64,000 nucleotides of DNA from Bradyrhizobium sp. ORS 285 (GCF_900176205.1 NZ_LT859959.1:4609001-4673000), one strand, 5' to 3'; numbered from the stretch's first letter, positions 46,073-56,602 are shown. Translations and numbers: made by a program. The notes: generated by a model from the sequence alone, not told the origin.

Positions 46073-46534
46073 CGTGTTCCTTCATTTTGACAGCAGAGGC
46101 CACCTCCCGGGATCGCCGATGCGGACCGGGAAACACCTGTTTGGTTCGGCAAGGACCGCAAGCCCCCCAGCGCCGGAGCTACGCTGCCAAATGCGGCCAA
46201 ATTCGCGCCCTATGTTGCCGAGCGATCAAGCTCGGCGATCACAGCTTTGGCACAAACAAGGCGTTGATACTAGGGCATTATTCTGACGCCACGTTTTTCG
46301 CATTTGGCTGTTGCAAGCATGCCGCGCGGACCGTTAGATGCAGCGCCGTCGGAGCTTTGAGAGCGAGCTCTGCAGCCGTTTTTCGCGCGGGCGCGGTCAC
46401 GGCAGGCACGTGATGCCGTCTTGCAAAGCGCCGGACCGGTCGTCATTTGAACCTAACGTTCGGCGAGAACACCAAGTGTTCGAAGCGGCGACACACGCCG
46501 GCACAACGGTGTCATTTTGGATGGGAAACTCGAT
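46073..46534. other. non-coding gap of 462 bp
   Basis: No gene, terminator or palindromic repeat that I can support. Promoters for the small cysteine-rich protein gene (minus) and the downstream exported protein gene (plus) must lie here. Confidence 0.45.
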
Positions 46535-47029
46535 ATGAAACTGTTCGGCTCACCTCTCTCGGGACGCCTCGTCAAGGCCGCCGGTCTCGGCGTCGCGCTC
46601 ATTGTCTCGGCGTCGGCCGTTCATGCGCAGTCGGGCCCGTTCGCCGGCTTCGACGGCTCGTGGTCCGGCAACGGCACGGTCGCGCTGTCCGACGGCACCA
46701 CCGAGCGCATCCGCTGCAAGGCCAGCTACAAGGTGGCCGGCGCCAATCTCAAGCAGAGCCTGCAATGCGCCAGCGACAGCTACAAATTCCTGCTGACCAG
46801 CGACGTCACCAGCCAGGGTGACCGCATCTCCGGCAATTGGAGCGAATCGAGCCGCAACGTGAACGGCGAGCTGCAGGGCACCGCCGGCAACGGCCAGATC
46901 GACGTGTTCGTCCAGGCCGCCGGCTTCGCCGCCAGCATCAACCTCCGGACCAACGGCAACAAGCAGGTCGTGCAGATCTCCTCCAAGGGCGAGATCCGCG
47001 GCGTCAACATCACGATGTCGAAGACCTGA
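46535..47029 (+). CDS. conserved exported protein of unknown function
   Basis: 164 residues from the ATG at 46535, with GGGAAA upstream. Signal peptide about 1-32 ending AVHAQ. The mature part (FAGFDGSWSGNGTVALSDGTTERIRC) is a small beta-rich domain with two cysteines likely paired (RIRCKASY and SLQCASD), repeated Gly/Asn turns, and SGNWSESSRNVNGELQGT. I recall similar proteins in Bradyrhizobium and Rhodopseudomonas, annotated as hypothetical. Followed by a good terminator, so it is monocistronic. Function unknown. Confidence 0.75.
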   Translation: MKLFGSPLSGRLVKAAGLGVALIVSASAVHAQSGPFAGFDGSWSGNGTVALSDGTTERIRCKASYKVAGANLKQSLQCASDSYKFLLTSDVTSQGDRISGNWSESSRNVNGELQGTAGNGQIDVFVQAAGFAASINLRTNGNKQVVQISSKGEIRGVNITMSKT

Positions 47030-47055
47030 TCGGCTCGATCGGCCTCTGAATATGC

Positions 47056-47090
47056 AAACGGCCCTGACGATGTCAGGGCCGTTTTGTTTT
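47056..47090 (+). terminator. intrinsic terminator
   Basis: AACGGCCCTGAC (47057-47068) and GTCAGGGCCGTT (47072-47083), loop GAT, with TTTGTTTT after it: a perfect 12 bp stem. It serves the exported-protein gene and, with AAA on the left, perhaps the opposing TPR gene. Confidence 0.9.
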
Positions 47091-47135
47091 GGGCGGCTGG
47101 GCTGTTGAATCCGGGCGCCGTTTGAAGTCCCACTG

Positions 47136-48983
47136 TCATTGAGCGGAATTACCGGCAAACAACGGCCTCCGGGCGATCACCTCGTGAAGAGTTGTTCTGA
47201 CCTGCTCGACGACTTCCGCCCAGTCGCGTCTCTCGCGCTGCCGAAAAAGGCGCATCGTCGGGTACCAGGGGCTGTCGTCACGGTCGAGCAGCCAGCGATA
47301 ATCCGGCGTGTACGACAGAAGCGTCCAGGTGGGACGACCAAGCGCGCCGGAGAGATGGGCGACACTGGTATCGACCGTAATCACGAGATCGAGGCAAGAG
47401 ATCAGTGCGGCGGTGTCCGCGAAATCGGTGAGATGGCCTGTCAGGTCCAAGATCCGACTCACCTCTTGCAGCGCAGCCTTGTCTTCCGGCTTGGGCTCTT
47501 TCTGCAGGCTGATGAACGTCGCCTCGTCGCTGAGCAAGCGGGACAGCGTGGTCAACGGGATGGAGCGATTGTGGTCGTCCAGATGATTTGGATTTCCTGA
47601 CCAGACCAGACCGACACGCAGCTTTTCATGCGGACCGAGACGCTCCTCCCAGAACTGGACCCGTTTCGGATCGGGCGCAGGCAAATAGGAGACGGGTGCA
47701 GGAATCGTCTCCAGCGATGTTCGACATGCGAAAGGAAGGCTCATGATCGGGCAATGGACATCGATCGCCGTTAGCTCGGCCGCCTCCGAAACCGAAATAC
47801 ACTGCGAAACCCCTGGCATATTCAACAAGAGAGGAAGCAACGACTTCTGGACCGCGAGAATGACGCGCGCGCCGAGCGCTGCGACCATGGGCACATAGCG
47901 GGCAAACTGAATCGTATCGCCCAGTCCTTCGTCGGCTGCGATGACGATGGCCTTGCCTGTTATGTCGCCCTGCCCCTGCCACATCGGCTGCCGGAACCGG
48001 GGATAGGCACTCGGCAATTTCCAACGAGCCTCTCGCCCCGCCCAGCCCGCGTCGAAATGCCCCAGCAAGAGGTTCAGATGCGCCGTTCCCAAATCGGCCA
48101 AAGCATCGTTTGGATCGACGTCTTTCAGCCGCCTGTAAATGTCGAAAGCCTCGTCGAATCGACGAAGCTTGGTCAGAACGGCAGCCTTGTCGTGCAGCGC
48201 ATTCCTGGAGTGAGGTTGAAGAGCGAGCGCTCGCTCGAACCATTCCAAAGCTTCTTCATCCCGGCGCATCGTGCGCAAGACAATGCCGGTCTTGACGCAG
48301 ATATCGGAGTTACCAGGCTCGATCGCGTGAGCTCGCTGACAGATCGAAAGAGCCTCATCGAAGCGCTTCAGGGCGTTCAGAAGCGCACCACGCATCAAGA
48401 GAGTTGGCACATGATTGGGCCGCAAAGCGTCGCTCAGATCGAGATAGGCGAGCGCTTCGTCGAGTCGCCCCAACCGTTGGAGTGTGATGCCGCACTGGTT
48501 TGCAGCATCCCAATTCTGCGGATTCAGCTCCAGCACGCGTTGAAAGCTCGATACGGCGTCGGCCAGCTGCTGCAGACCAATCAGGGCATTGGCCCTCAGC
48601 ATCCATAGATCGGGGCTTTCAAGACCGAGCGTCCGTGCCTTATCGAAGACCTTGATCACCTCATCAGAGCGTCCCTGGACCTGCAGCACCGTACCAAGGG
48701 TCAGGAGGTATTGCGGCTGAACATCCTGCTGAATCGCGCGGGATACCCACTGGAGCGCGGCATCATGGTGCCCAGCCTGCAGCGCAAGGATACTCAGCAG
48801 GTTGAGTGTCGGCGCATGCCCTGCATCGATCGCAAGCGCCAAATGGCAACAGCCTTCGGCGTCCGCATGGCGCCCATTCGCGATCTCGCGCAAAGCCGTC
48901 TCGTATAGGATTGCAGCGCCATCGGGTTGAACAGGCTTGGGCTTCGCAGTCGTATGCGACGCTCGACGCTCACGGTGGCTCAT
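47136..48983 (-). CDS. TPR protein with C-terminal glycosyltransferase-like (GT-B) domain
   Basis: 615 residues. About residues 24-320 are eight or more tetratricopeptide repeats (for example DEALAYLDLSDALRPNHV, DEALSICQRAHAIEPGN and EEALEWFERALALQPHS). About 345-600 resembles the heptosyltransferase/GT9-like fold: GKAIVIAADEGLGDTIQFARYVPM, LRVGLVWSGNPNHLDDHNRSIPL, and LVITVDTSVAHLSGALGRPTW near the end. This TPR-GT9 form is frequent in rhizobia, but its acceptor is unknown. Codon use looks less GC-biased than in its neighbours. It stands alone, with an AT-richer 275 bp leader. Confidence 0.82.
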   Translation of the reverse strand: MSHRERRASHTTAKPKPVQPDGAAILYETALREIANGRHADAEGCCHLALAIDAGHAPTLNLLSILALQAGHHDAALQWVSRAIQQDVQPQYLLTLGTVLQVQGRSDEVIKVFDKARTLGLESPDLWMLRANALIGLQQLADAVSSFQRVLELNPQNWDAANQCGITLQRLGRLDEALAYLDLSDALRPNHVPTLLMRGALLNALKRFDEALSICQRAHAIEPGNSDICVKTGIVLRTMRRDEEALEWFERALALQPHSRNALHDKAAVLTKLRRFDEAFDIYRRLKDVDPNDALADLGTAHLNLLLGHFDAGWAGREARWKLPSAYPRFRQPMWQGQGDITGKAIVIAADEGLGDTIQFARYVPMVAALGARVILAVQKSLLPLLLNMPGVSQCISVSEAAELTAIDVHCPIMSLPFACRTSLETIPAPVSYLPAPDPKRVQFWEERLGPHEKLRVGLVWSGNPNHLDDHNRSIPLTTLSRLLSDEATFISLQKEPKPEDKAALQEVSRILDLTGHLTDFADTAALISCLDLVITVDTSVAHLSGALGRPTWTLLSYTPDYRWLLDRDDSPWYPTMRLFRQRERRDWAEVVEQVRTTLHEVIARRPLFAGNSAQ

Positions 48984-49258
48984 TGTTGCAAGTTACTCCA
49001 GCGGCCCTGCTGGAGTAGGTGATTCTCACTGTGGTTGAAAGTCGAATTCTATCTCAAATTGCAATCCCGCACTCAATAGTTGCAATTCAAGCATCAACTG
49101 TCGCGATAACCTACATCTTCGGGCGGCCGTCGTGCTCGCTGCTACCGAGGCCATTTAAGGCTCCGGCACGCCTTTCGGTTCGTGGCCGCCCCGAAGTCAA
49201 AAGGCTTAGACGGGTCGGGCGATGACAGTTGGGGGTGGGGCTTGGACAAGCCCCTTTC

Positions 49259-51616
49259 TCACACCGGCTTGCGCTTCAGCTTCTGCGACAGGTTGATCAG
49301 GAACATCGCGGTCGGCCGGAGGATGAAGAGGTCGGCAAACAGCGCTGCCACCATCGAGAACGCGCTGAGCCAGCCGAACAGCCGCAGCGACGGCAGGTCT
49401 GAGAACACGGTGACAACGAGGCCGCAGGCCAGCACCACCGTGGTGAGGATCAGGGCCGGCCCGACCAGCACGGTCGCGCGCTCCACGGCCACCGCGGCGC
49501 TGACGCCGGGCGCGCTCTCCATGCGCAGCCGGTTCAGGAAGTGAATGGTCGCCGACAGGCCGAGGCCGAACGAGACGGTCAGCGCCACCACGCTGGCGAA
49601 TTGCAGCCCCTCCCCCATCGCCCACAGCAAGGTGCCGGACATCACCACCGGGAAGATGCCCGGCAGGATGCAGGCCAGCATCACCACCCAGGAGCGGAAG
49701 GCGAGGCCAATGAACATCGCCACCAGGGCGAATTCGATGGTCAGGCCGTGGTTCAGCTTCTGGATCATGCTGGCCGAGTTGCGCGCGGCGATGGCCGCAA
49801 GACCGGTCACCGCGACCTCGTAGCCGGGGTGCTTCTTCCTGACCGCATCGAGCTCGCGATCGAGCTTGTCGACCACAGGCAGCAGCTGGCTGGAGTCGAG
49901 ATCGGGCACGCGGCCCGCGACGACAACGGCGTCCTGCTCCTTGTCGATGAAGCGGCGCACCAGGTGCTCGGGGATCAGGTTGACGTATTCCTGCAAGGTC
50001 GCGGTATCCGACGACTGCGCCTTCTCGGCCAGCCACCGCCTGAGCGTTTCGACCGACCAGACATTGCCGACGCCGGCGGTCTTCTCGACGGTCGCATGGA
50101 CGTCGGCGATGGTCTGCAGGGTCTCCGGCGCGTAGAGCGAGGCCCCCTTGGGGAACTGAATGAGCACGTTGACCGGATTGGCGCCGGTCAGCTTGGCATC
50201 GAGCCGGTTGCTCGCCGCCACCGCCTGCTGCTTGTCCGGCACCTGGTCGGCCAGACGGTAGCGCGGCTCGAGGCTGGCATAGACCACCGCGAGGCTGCCG
50301 ACGAAGATCACCGCGATCAGGCTGAACAGGCCGGGCCGGCCGACCATGCGCACTGCGATCCAGTAGCAGAAATTGCGCAGCGCCTGCACGCCGGCATCGG
50401 CGCCCTGGAATTTGACCGCGAACGTCTTCTCATTGCGCACCAGCAGCACGCCGAACACCGGCACCAGCGACAGCACCGCGATCAGGGCGATGACGGTCGC
50501 AGCGAGGCCCGCCTCGCCGAACTTGCGGATCAGGTCGCTGTCGGAGAACTGCAGGGCAATGAAGGAAATGCCTGCGGTGGCGTGGGTCAGCACGCAGGCG
50601 GGACCGACGACCAGCACGGCGTTCTTGAACGCCGTCACCTTGTCCTGCCCTGCGATCAGGCGGTCGCGCGCGGCGAAGGTCAGCTGCATCGAGTCGGAGA
50701 AGCTGATGACCATGATGAGCGGCGTCATCACGTTCAGGAACATGTTGAGATTGAAGTTCGCCCAGCCGAGCGCACCGAGCGCGAGCAGGATCGCGATCAA
50801 CGGCGGAAACGCCGCCGCGATCATGAAGGACACCTTGCGGAAGAAGATGATGGCGATGATGCAGCCGGCGAGAATGCCGAGAACGTTGTAGGTCAGCCCG
50901 TCACGCGCGACCGCATTGCGGATCTCGAGCTGCATGACCGGGACGCCGGAGAGCTGCACGTTCAGGCCGGTATCACCGAGGTCGTCGGTCATCAGCTTGC
51001 GGATGTCGCCCACGACCTTGCCGAGATCGTTGGAGGCGACCACCTTCGGCTCGAGCGACAGCACGATCAGCGCGAGCGTCCCGTCCTCGGACAGCAGCTT
51101 GCCGCGGATGATCTCGTTGGACTTCACCGTCTCGATGAACTTGTCATAGGCCTCGCCCTCCGGAAGCTCGGAGGGAAACAGCGCCGCCGGCAGCTTGCCG
51201 GGCGCCGGCGCCTGGCGGGCCGAGAACAGCGACACCAGGCCGCGGGTCCCCTCCACCAGCTGCAGGTCGGTAACGAAGTCGCGGAGCTTCTCGAGGTTCT
51301 GGCGTGCCAGCAGCGTCTTGCCCTCGACCACGACCAGGACGTCAAATTCCTCAGCCGGGAACTTCTTGGTGACCTCCTCGTACTGGTGGAATTCCTTGCT
51401 GTCGGAGCGAAACAGCTGGCTCAGCGAATCGTCGATCTGGATGCGCTTGATGCCGAACACGGCGGCAACGATCAGCAGCAACAGGACGATGCAGGACAGG
51501 ACCGGCACCTTGACCGCCAGGAGGCCGACGCGCTCCAGTCCGAAGGCGATGCTGTCGGCCGGCCGCTGCTCGACCTTCTCGACATGGACTTCGTTGTCGT
51601 GCCTGACTTCAAGCAT
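49259..51616 (-). CDS. MMPL/RND-family lipid or efflux transporter, next to hpnP
   Basis: 785 residues from the ATG at 51616 (MLEVRHDNEV). First helix VPVLSCIVLLLLIVAAVFG, then a periplasmic domain (RIQIDDSLSQLFRSDSKEF). A first bundle contains FSDSMQLTFAARDR in place of the GxDFG motif, a second periplasmic domain follows, and a second bundle contains VSFGLGLSATIHFLNRLR. It shares the plan of HpnN but is a clearly different protein. The gene follows hpnP on the same strand after 374 bp. A role in moving hopanoids or another lipid is possible but not shown by sequence. Confidence 0.82.
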   Translation of the reverse strand: MLEVRHDNEVHVEKVEQRPADSIAFGLERVGLLAVKVPVLSCIVLLLLIVAAVFGIKRIQIDDSLSQLFRSDSKEFHQYEEVTKKFPAEEFDVLVVVEGKTLLARQNLEKLRDFVTDLQLVEGTRGLVSLFSARQAPAPGKLPAALFPSELPEGEAYDKFIETVKSNEIIRGKLLSEDGTLALIVLSLEPKVVASNDLGKVVGDIRKLMTDDLGDTGLNVQLSGVPVMQLEIRNAVARDGLTYNVLGILAGCIIAIIFFRKVSFMIAAAFPPLIAILLALGALGWANFNLNMFLNVMTPLIMVISFSDSMQLTFAARDRLIAGQDKVTAFKNAVLVVGPACVLTHATAGISFIALQFSDSDLIRKFGEAGLAATVIALIAVLSLVPVFGVLLVRNEKTFAVKFQGADAGVQALRNFCYWIAVRMVGRPGLFSLIAVIFVGSLAVVYASLEPRYRLADQVPDKQQAVAASNRLDAKLTGANPVNVLIQFPKGASLYAPETLQTIADVHATVEKTAGVGNVWSVETLRRWLAEKAQSSDTATLQEYVNLIPEHLVRRFIDKEQDAVVVAGRVPDLDSSQLLPVVDKLDRELDAVRKKHPGYEVAVTGLAAIAARNSASMIQKLNHGLTIEFALVAMFIGLAFRSWVVMLACILPGIFPVVMSGTLLWAMGEGLQFASVVALTVSFGLGLSATIHFLNRLRMESAPGVSAAVAVERATVLVGPALILTTVVLACGLVVTVFSDLPSLRLFGWLSAFSMVAALFADLFILRPTAMFLINLSQKLKRKPV

Positions 51617-51990
51617 ACGGGGGGTCCAGTGATTACGGCGCGGCCCCATTCGGGGGGCCTTGAGCGCATAGGGCAGAAATAAGGCCGCTCAGCGAAGCTG
51701 ACATGACCGCATTGTGGCCCACAGCCGAAGCTAATCCTTGAAAACACGCAGAAATTTGTCGGGGCCGGGTCTAGCAGGGTTCACGCCCCGGCCGCAACCG
51801 TGCGAGCCACACAACACGGAGAGCCTGCACCGGATGCGATCACGCCACGATTCTATCCGGCTTGAAAAGAGTTCGAGCGGCGGCGTGAGGCGACCCGACT
51901 CCTGACGAACTCAAGCATCCCCGGGGATGGCCATCAGGGGATGGGCATCAGAGGAGCTGCCCGACCACGAGACCAATCCGAGTGAGGCCT
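51617..51990. other. gap between hpnP and the MMPL transporter gene
   Basis: 374 bp, no gene or clear terminator seen. It is wide enough to hold a separate promoter for the transporter gene. Confidence 0.4.
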
Positions 51991-53577
51991 TTAGCCTGCC
52001 GGAAGGGCGGCCTCCCGCAGGCGAATCGAGTAGTTCGACGCGTTCTGATGCCCCCGAGATGCAGCGCGCGCGAACATGATCAGGTGATGCGCGATCAGGG
52101 CAACCGCGATGAAGTTCTCGATCTCGCCGCGCCTGAGCTGGCTCCAGGCGAAGCGCCAGAACGGCCGCTTGTAGTCGCCGAGCACGCCGACCTTCCAGAA
52201 GATCTTCCCCATCATCACGAGGCCGCGCCTGATGTTCGGCCAGCTCTTCATCTCGTCGCTGACGGGCATCTTGATGCGGTTGGAATAGGTGTTGTCGCAT
52301 TGATGCTTGAAGCGCGCGAACAGCCGCTCGGGCTCGTAGGCCACCTCCATGCAGCGCCGCCAGGCGGTGACCACCTCGTCATAGGGCATCAGGAACTTGA
52401 CGTTGGAATCGCGGCTGTCGTCGAGCACCAGCCTGCCCTCCCGCTCCAGACGATCCCAGAGCGGCGTCTTCGGCAGCGCCTGCAGCAGATTGATCGTCAG
52501 CAGCGGAATCCGGCTCTCTTCGACGAACTGCAGCAGCGCGTCCGCGGTCTGCGGCGTGTCGGTGTCCAGCCCCATGATGATGCCGGAGACCACCTCCATG
52601 CCGTAGCTGTTGATGGTCCTGATCCCCTCCAGGATCGGTACCATCATGTTGTGATCCTTTTGCATCGCCGTCAGCGCGTCCGGATCCGGCGTCTCGATGC
52701 CGCAGAAAATGGTGATGAAATAGGCCTCGCGCATCTTCTCCAAGATCTCGGGCCGCTTGGCGATGTTGAGCGTGGCCTCGCAGGCCAGCCGCATCACATA
52801 GCCGGTGCGCTTCTGCCACTCGATCAGATGCGGCAGCAGGTCCATCGCCGCCTTGCGGTTGCCGATGAAATTGTCGTCGACGAAATAGACCGACCCGGTG
52901 ACGCCGCATTCCCTGAGCTTGTCGAGCTCGGCGATGATCTGCTGCGGCGTCTTGATCCGCGGGTTGCGGCCATACAGGCCGGGGATGTCGCAGAACTCGC
53001 ACTGATACGGACAGCCGCTGGAATACTGGATACTGCCGAGGAAGTATTTCTTGACCTCGGCGAGCTCATAGGCCGGGACCGGGAAGTCGGTCATCGCCAC
53101 GCGCTCGCTCGTGCGCAGCACGACCTGCTCGGCCGGCCGGGACGGATCACGCGCCAGCCGCCTGATCAGCTCATCGGTCGCATCGCCGAGCTCACCGACA
53201 TGCAGATAGTCGAAGCTCGGATAATCGCCGGGACAGGCGCTGACCGACGGCCCGCCGAGCGCGACCGGAAGATCGAACGCGTGCGCGCGCTGGCAGATGT
53301 CGTTCATCTGCTGCCGCTGGATGTGCATGCCGCTGACGAACACGGCTTCAGCCCAGGAAAAATCCTCCGCCTGCGCCGGGCGGATGTTCTCGTCGATGAA
53401 CCGCACCTGCCACGAGCTTGGAAGATAAGCCGCGATCAGCAACAGGCCCTGTGGCGGCATGAACGCCTGGATGCCGTCCGTGAGCGGATAGGCATGCTCG
53501 AAGGTTCCGAACGACGACGTGTAGCGCGGAAACACACAGAGAATGCGACGCACTGTTTCGATGCCTTCGAATCTCAT
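51991..53577 (-). CDS. hpnP: B12-binding radical SAM protein, probable hopanoid C-2 methylase HpnP
   Basis: 528 residues from the ATG at 53577; a TTG six codons upstream is less likely, and GAGGGC precedes the ATG. Residues about 8-150 are a cobalamin-binding-type domain (RRILCVFPRYTSSFGTFEHA ... VALGGPSVSACPGDYPSFDY). The radical SAM motif CPYQCEFC has C189, C193 and C196. The C-terminal DUF4070-like region (about 400-528) includes RLFARFKHQCDNTY. HpnP methylates hopanoids at C-2 and has this architecture. Proximity to the hpn cluster and to an MMPL transporter supports the name. The alternative is another DUF4070 radical SAM enzyme. Confidence 0.78.
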   Translation of the reverse strand: MRFEGIETVRRILCVFPRYTSSFGTFEHAYPLTDGIQAFMPPQGLLLIAAYLPSSWQVRFIDENIRPAQAEDFSWAEAVFVSGMHIQRQQMNDICQRAHAFDLPVALGGPSVSACPGDYPSFDYLHVGELGDATDELIRRLARDPSRPAEQVVLRTSERVAMTDFPVPAYELAEVKKYFLGSIQYSSGCPYQCEFCDIPGLYGRNPRIKTPQQIIAELDKLRECGVTGSVYFVDDNFIGNRKAAMDLLPHLIEWQKRTGYVMRLACEATLNIAKRPEILEKMREAYFITIFCGIETPDPDALTAMQKDHNMMVPILEGIRTINSYGMEVVSGIIMGLDTDTPQTADALLQFVEESRIPLLTINLLQALPKTPLWDRLEREGRLVLDDSRDSNVKFLMPYDEVVTAWRRCMEVAYEPERLFARFKHQCDNTYSNRIKMPVSDEMKSWPNIRRGLVMMGKIFWKVGVLGDYKRPFWRFAWSQLRRGEIENFIAVALIAHHLIMFARAASRGHQNASNYSIRLREAALPAG

Positions 53578-54135
53578 CGACTGCCCTCGCGACAACCCGC
53601 TATCTGGTTACCTTACGTCTGAAGATGAAGCTTCGCCACCCCTTCCGGAAAAGTTGAGCCGCCGCCCGATGCGGCGTGTCGGCGCGGCTTGGCAACTGCA
53701 TCTTGTGAGCAGCCAGACAGCCCGACTCGCTCCAACGCGGCGGGCCCCGAGCCGAAGTTCCGCCCCGTCCTGCTTGCTTGCCGACTCCGGTTTGAGCGCC
53801 GGTGCTTCATCGTTGCTGATGATGCGATGCGGTCTCGGGCATGGGCAGAGCGCGAGCCAGGCCTCTGATGCGAGTCCTGAAAGCTACCAGTTGCAATGCA
53901 TTTGCAGGGCAACAGGCTGCCTACGGCCCGCTTTTTCGGTCCGTAGTCCAACGGATGTCACGGTGTCTCAGCAGCACCCCGAGACTGTACTAATCGATTG
54001 AAAAACAAGACGAAGTACGCAGGGGTTGCATCATACTCATAGTCCCCACTTAACGCTTTCTCCATGAAGGTTTTGCATAACTATTAACGAACAAGCGTTC
54101 CTGCGTCGTAGTCCAACTCTGCGGTATCCCACCTC
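53578..54135. other. divergent gap between hpnP and the chemoreceptor gene
   Basis: 558 bp without a credible gene. I looked for the EcfG-type GGAAC-N16/17-GTT promoter expected for an alphaproteobacterial hpnP and found only a mismatched GGAAC at about 54092-54096 (minus strand), too far away to claim. AT-rich DNA at 53990-54095 probably holds the chemoreceptor promoter. Confidence 0.45.
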
Positions 54136-55872
54136 ATGACCTCCCGCCCGACGTCAACGAAGACGGCCACCCGCCATTCCATCGCAGTCAAGCTCTACGC
54201 GATCTTCGCGTTGTTCGCGCTGTTGACCGCAGCGATCACCTGGTTGTCGGACTACAATTCGCGACGCTCGGCCGAACTCACCAAGGCGATCGAGACGGCG
54301 AATCTCGCAGCCCTCAACGTGCAGCTGGTCAATGGCCTCGTCTACGCCGTCGTCATGGAATCGCGCGGCGTCTACATGTCGACCGATCCGGCCGTCGTCA
54401 AAAGATACGGCGAGGGCCTGCTCAAATTCAACGCCGAGATCCTCAAGGTCGTCGACAGATGGCAGTCCATCGTGCAGGCGGACGACGCGCAGCAATTCGC
54501 GACCTTCAAGAAGCGCATCGAGCAGTTCGTGGACTTCCGCAAGGAGCTGGTGCGCCGCGCCAATGAGATCAGCCCCGCCGCCGGGCGCGAATGGGGCGAC
54601 AACGATGCCAACCGCTCGGTCCGCTCCGCCCTGAACAAGGACCTCGACGAGCTCTCCAAGGTCTATCTGGAGCGCGGCCGCAAAATCGGCGAGGACACCG
54701 AGATCAACCGCAAGCTCTCGCTGGTGCTCACTTTGCTCGGTGGCGTGATGCTGCTGCTCGTCGTAGCCGGCGTCGTCATCATCGCCCGCTCGATCGCGCG
54801 TCCGCTGTCGCAGATCACCGAGACCATTCGCCAGGTCGCCACCGGCGCCGAGAACGTCGCGGTGCCGCATGCCGGCCGTGCCGACGAGGTCGGCGAGCTC
54901 GCCCGCGCCATCGGCGTGTTCCAGCAGGCGATGGCGCACAACCGCGACCTCAACAATCAGGTGTCGCAGGATTCGGAAATCCGCGAGGCCCGCGCCCGCC
55001 ATATCGAATCCGCCGTCGAAGAGTTTCGCACGGCGATCGGCAGCGTGATGCGGACCGTCACCGAGAACGCGGCGGCGATGCGCAACACCGCTGAGACGAT
55101 CACGCGCCTGACCTCGGATGCCAACGAGCGGGCCGTCACGGCGGCCGGCGCGACCTCACAGGCTTCGACCAACGTCTCCGCGGTCGCGAGCGCCGCTGAG
55201 GAACTGTCGACGTCGGTCGAGGAGATCGGCCGCCAGATCCAGCAATCCGCCGGCGCCGTCGCGCAGACCGGCCAGCGCACCGAGAAGTCGATCACCGAGA
55301 TCGAGGGCCTCGCCGCCGCTACCCAGCGCATCGACGGCGTGCTGACCCTGATCCAGACCATTGCCGAGCAGACCAACCTGCTGGCGCTGAACGCCACCAT
55401 CGAGGCCGCACGTGCCGGCGATGCCGGCCGCGGCTTCGCGGTCGTCGCCCATGAGGTCAAGGCGCTGGCCGGGCAGACCGCCAAGGCCACCGAGGAGATC
55501 AGCCAGAATGTCGGCCTGATCCAGGCCTCGACCAAGACCGCGGTCGACGCCGTCCGCGAGATCGGCGATGCGGTGCGCGGCATCAATGAGATCACCTCGA
55601 ACATCTCCAACGCCATCCAGCAGCAGGATCAGGCCACCCGCGAGATCTCGGCCAATGCGCAGTCGACCGCGCATGGCAACCAGACGCTGGTCATGAACAT
55701 CGGCTCGCTGCGCGACGCCATCGGCGAGACCTCGACGGCCGCTGCCTCCGTGCTGTCCGCCTCGGGCGACCTCAGCTCGACGGCGCAGACGCTGGCCCAC
55801 GAGGTGGAAAAGTTCTTCCAGAACCTGCGCTCCGGCCCGTCAACCGAGACGCGGCTGCGCAAGGCGAGCTAA
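54136..55872 (+). CDS. methyl-accepting chemotaxis protein
   Basis: 578 residues. First membrane helix about 17-37, periplasmic four-helix-type ligand domain about 38-190, second helix about 193-215, and HAMP about 216-268 ([20 protein letters not shown]). A long cytoplasmic coiled coil follows. The hairpin tip is [20 protein letters not shown] near 406-425, followed by [15 protein letters not shown], which is nearly invariant and binds CheA/CheW. The ligand is unknown. No other chemotaxis genes are present, so it is an orphan receptor feeding a pathway encoded elsewhere. Confidence 0.93.
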   Translation: MTSRPTSTKTATRHSIAVKLYAIFALFALLTAAITWLSDYNSRRSAELTKAIETANLAALNVQLVNGLVYAVVMESRGVYMSTDPAVVKRYGEGLLKFNAEILKVVDRWQSIVQADDAQQFATFKKRIEQFVDFRKELVRRANEISPAAGREWGDNDANRSVRSALNKDLDELSKVYLERGRKIGEDTEINRKLSLVLTLLGGVMLLLVVAGVVIIARSIARPLSQITETIRQVATGAENVAVPHAGRADEVGELARAIGVFQQAMAHNRDLNNQVSQDSEIREARARHIESAVEEFRTAIGSVMRTVTENAAAMRNTAETITRLTSDANERAVTAAGATSQASTNVSAVASAAEELSTSVEEIGRQIQQSAGAVAQTGQRTEKSITEIEGLAAATQRIDGVLTLIQTIAEQTNLLALNATIEAARAGDAGRGFAVVAHEVKALAGQTAKATEEISQNVGLIQASTKTAVDAVREIGDAVRGINEITSNISNAIQQQDQATREISANAQSTAHGNQTLVMNIGSLRDAIGETSTAAASVLSASGDLSSTAQTLAHEVEKFFQNLRSGPSTETRLRKAS

Positions 55873-55933
55873 GGGCAATCCTCAGCTGATGACCAACGCC
55901 GGCGCGGCGGACATACAAATGTCCGCCGGACGG

Positions 55934-55961
55934 TGATCCACCGCGCCCGGGGTTCCGTTTC
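55934..55961 (+). promoter_or_regulatory. RpoE/ChrR-type ECF promoter upstream of folE
   Basis: TGATCC (55934-55939), 16 bases, CGTTTC (55956-55961). Same elements and same spacing as the sites before rpoE and before the second ECF sigma gene. It lies 21 bp before the folE start codon, leaving room for a short leader with GGAGAG. Confidence 0.72.
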
Positions 55962-55981
55962 CCTGCTTTCGGAGAGCCCCC

Positions 55982-56602
55982 GTGCGCAACACAGCTAAGA
56001 AACTCCCCTTCGTTTGCGATCCCGTCACCGTCACCCAGGATGACGTCGAGGATGCCATCCGCACCATCCTGACCTGGATCGGTGAGGATCCGTCGCGCGA
56101 GGGCCTGTCCGAGACGCCGGCCCGCGTCGCCCGCGCCTACAAGAGCTACTTCGCCGGCTACGACCAGAACCCGGAAGACTACCTCCGCAAGACCTTCGAG
56201 GAGACCGCCGGCTACGACGAGATGGTGCTGCTGCGGAACATCCCGTTCCAGAGCCATTGCGAGCACCACATGGCGCCGATCATCGGCCGCGCCTGGGTCG
56301 GCTACGTGCCGCGGAGCCGTGTCGTCGGCATCTCCAAGCTCGCCCGCGTGGTCGAGGCTTATGCGGCCCGGCTGCAGATCCAGGAGCGGATGACGGCGGA
56401 GATCGCCAACATCATCGACGAGGTGCTGCAGCCCGAAGGCGTAGCGGTCGTGATCAAGGCTGCCCACCACTGCATCAGCTCGCGCGGGGTCAAGAAGCAC
56501 GGCGTCGACCTCACCACCAGCCGGATGCTCGGCTGCTTTCGCACCGACCCGATGAGTCGGCAGGAGTTCCTGGCGATGGTGAATTCCGACCTCAAGGATT
56601 GA
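55982..56602 (+). CDS. folE: GTP cyclohydrolase I
   Basis: 206 residues, starting with GTG at 55982 after GGAGAG. Active-site motifs include the zinc ligand C93 with H95/H96 in [10 protein letters not shown] and C164 in [15 protein letters not shown], and [20 protein letters not shown], which is highly conserved. It makes 7,8-dihydroneopterin triphosphate, the first step to folate. Unusually, it lies between a chemoreceptor and a sigma/anti-sigma pair, and its promoter region carries the same ECF motif as those genes. Folate or pterin supply may therefore rise with the photo-oxidative response. Confidence 0.95.
   Translation: MRNTAKKLPFVCDPVTVTQDDVEDAIRTILTWIGEDPSREGLSETPARVARAYKSYFAGYDQNPEDYLRKTFEETAGYDEMVLLRNIPFQSHCEHHMAPIIGRAWVGYVPRSRVVGISKLARVVEAYAARLQIQERMTAEIANIIDEVLQPEGVAVVIKAAHHCISSRGVKKHGVDLTTSRMLGCFRTDPMSRQEFLAMVNSDLKD

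Noticed and set aside
46073..46534. sigma-54-like promoter (TGGCAC near 46245)
   Set aside because: TGGCAC is present, but the required TTGC at the proper distance is not.
54080..54100. EcfG-type general stress promoter (GGAAC-N-GTT) for hpnP
   Set aside because: GGAAC occurs on the minus strand, but no GTT lies at N16-17, and the site is about 500 bp from hpnP.
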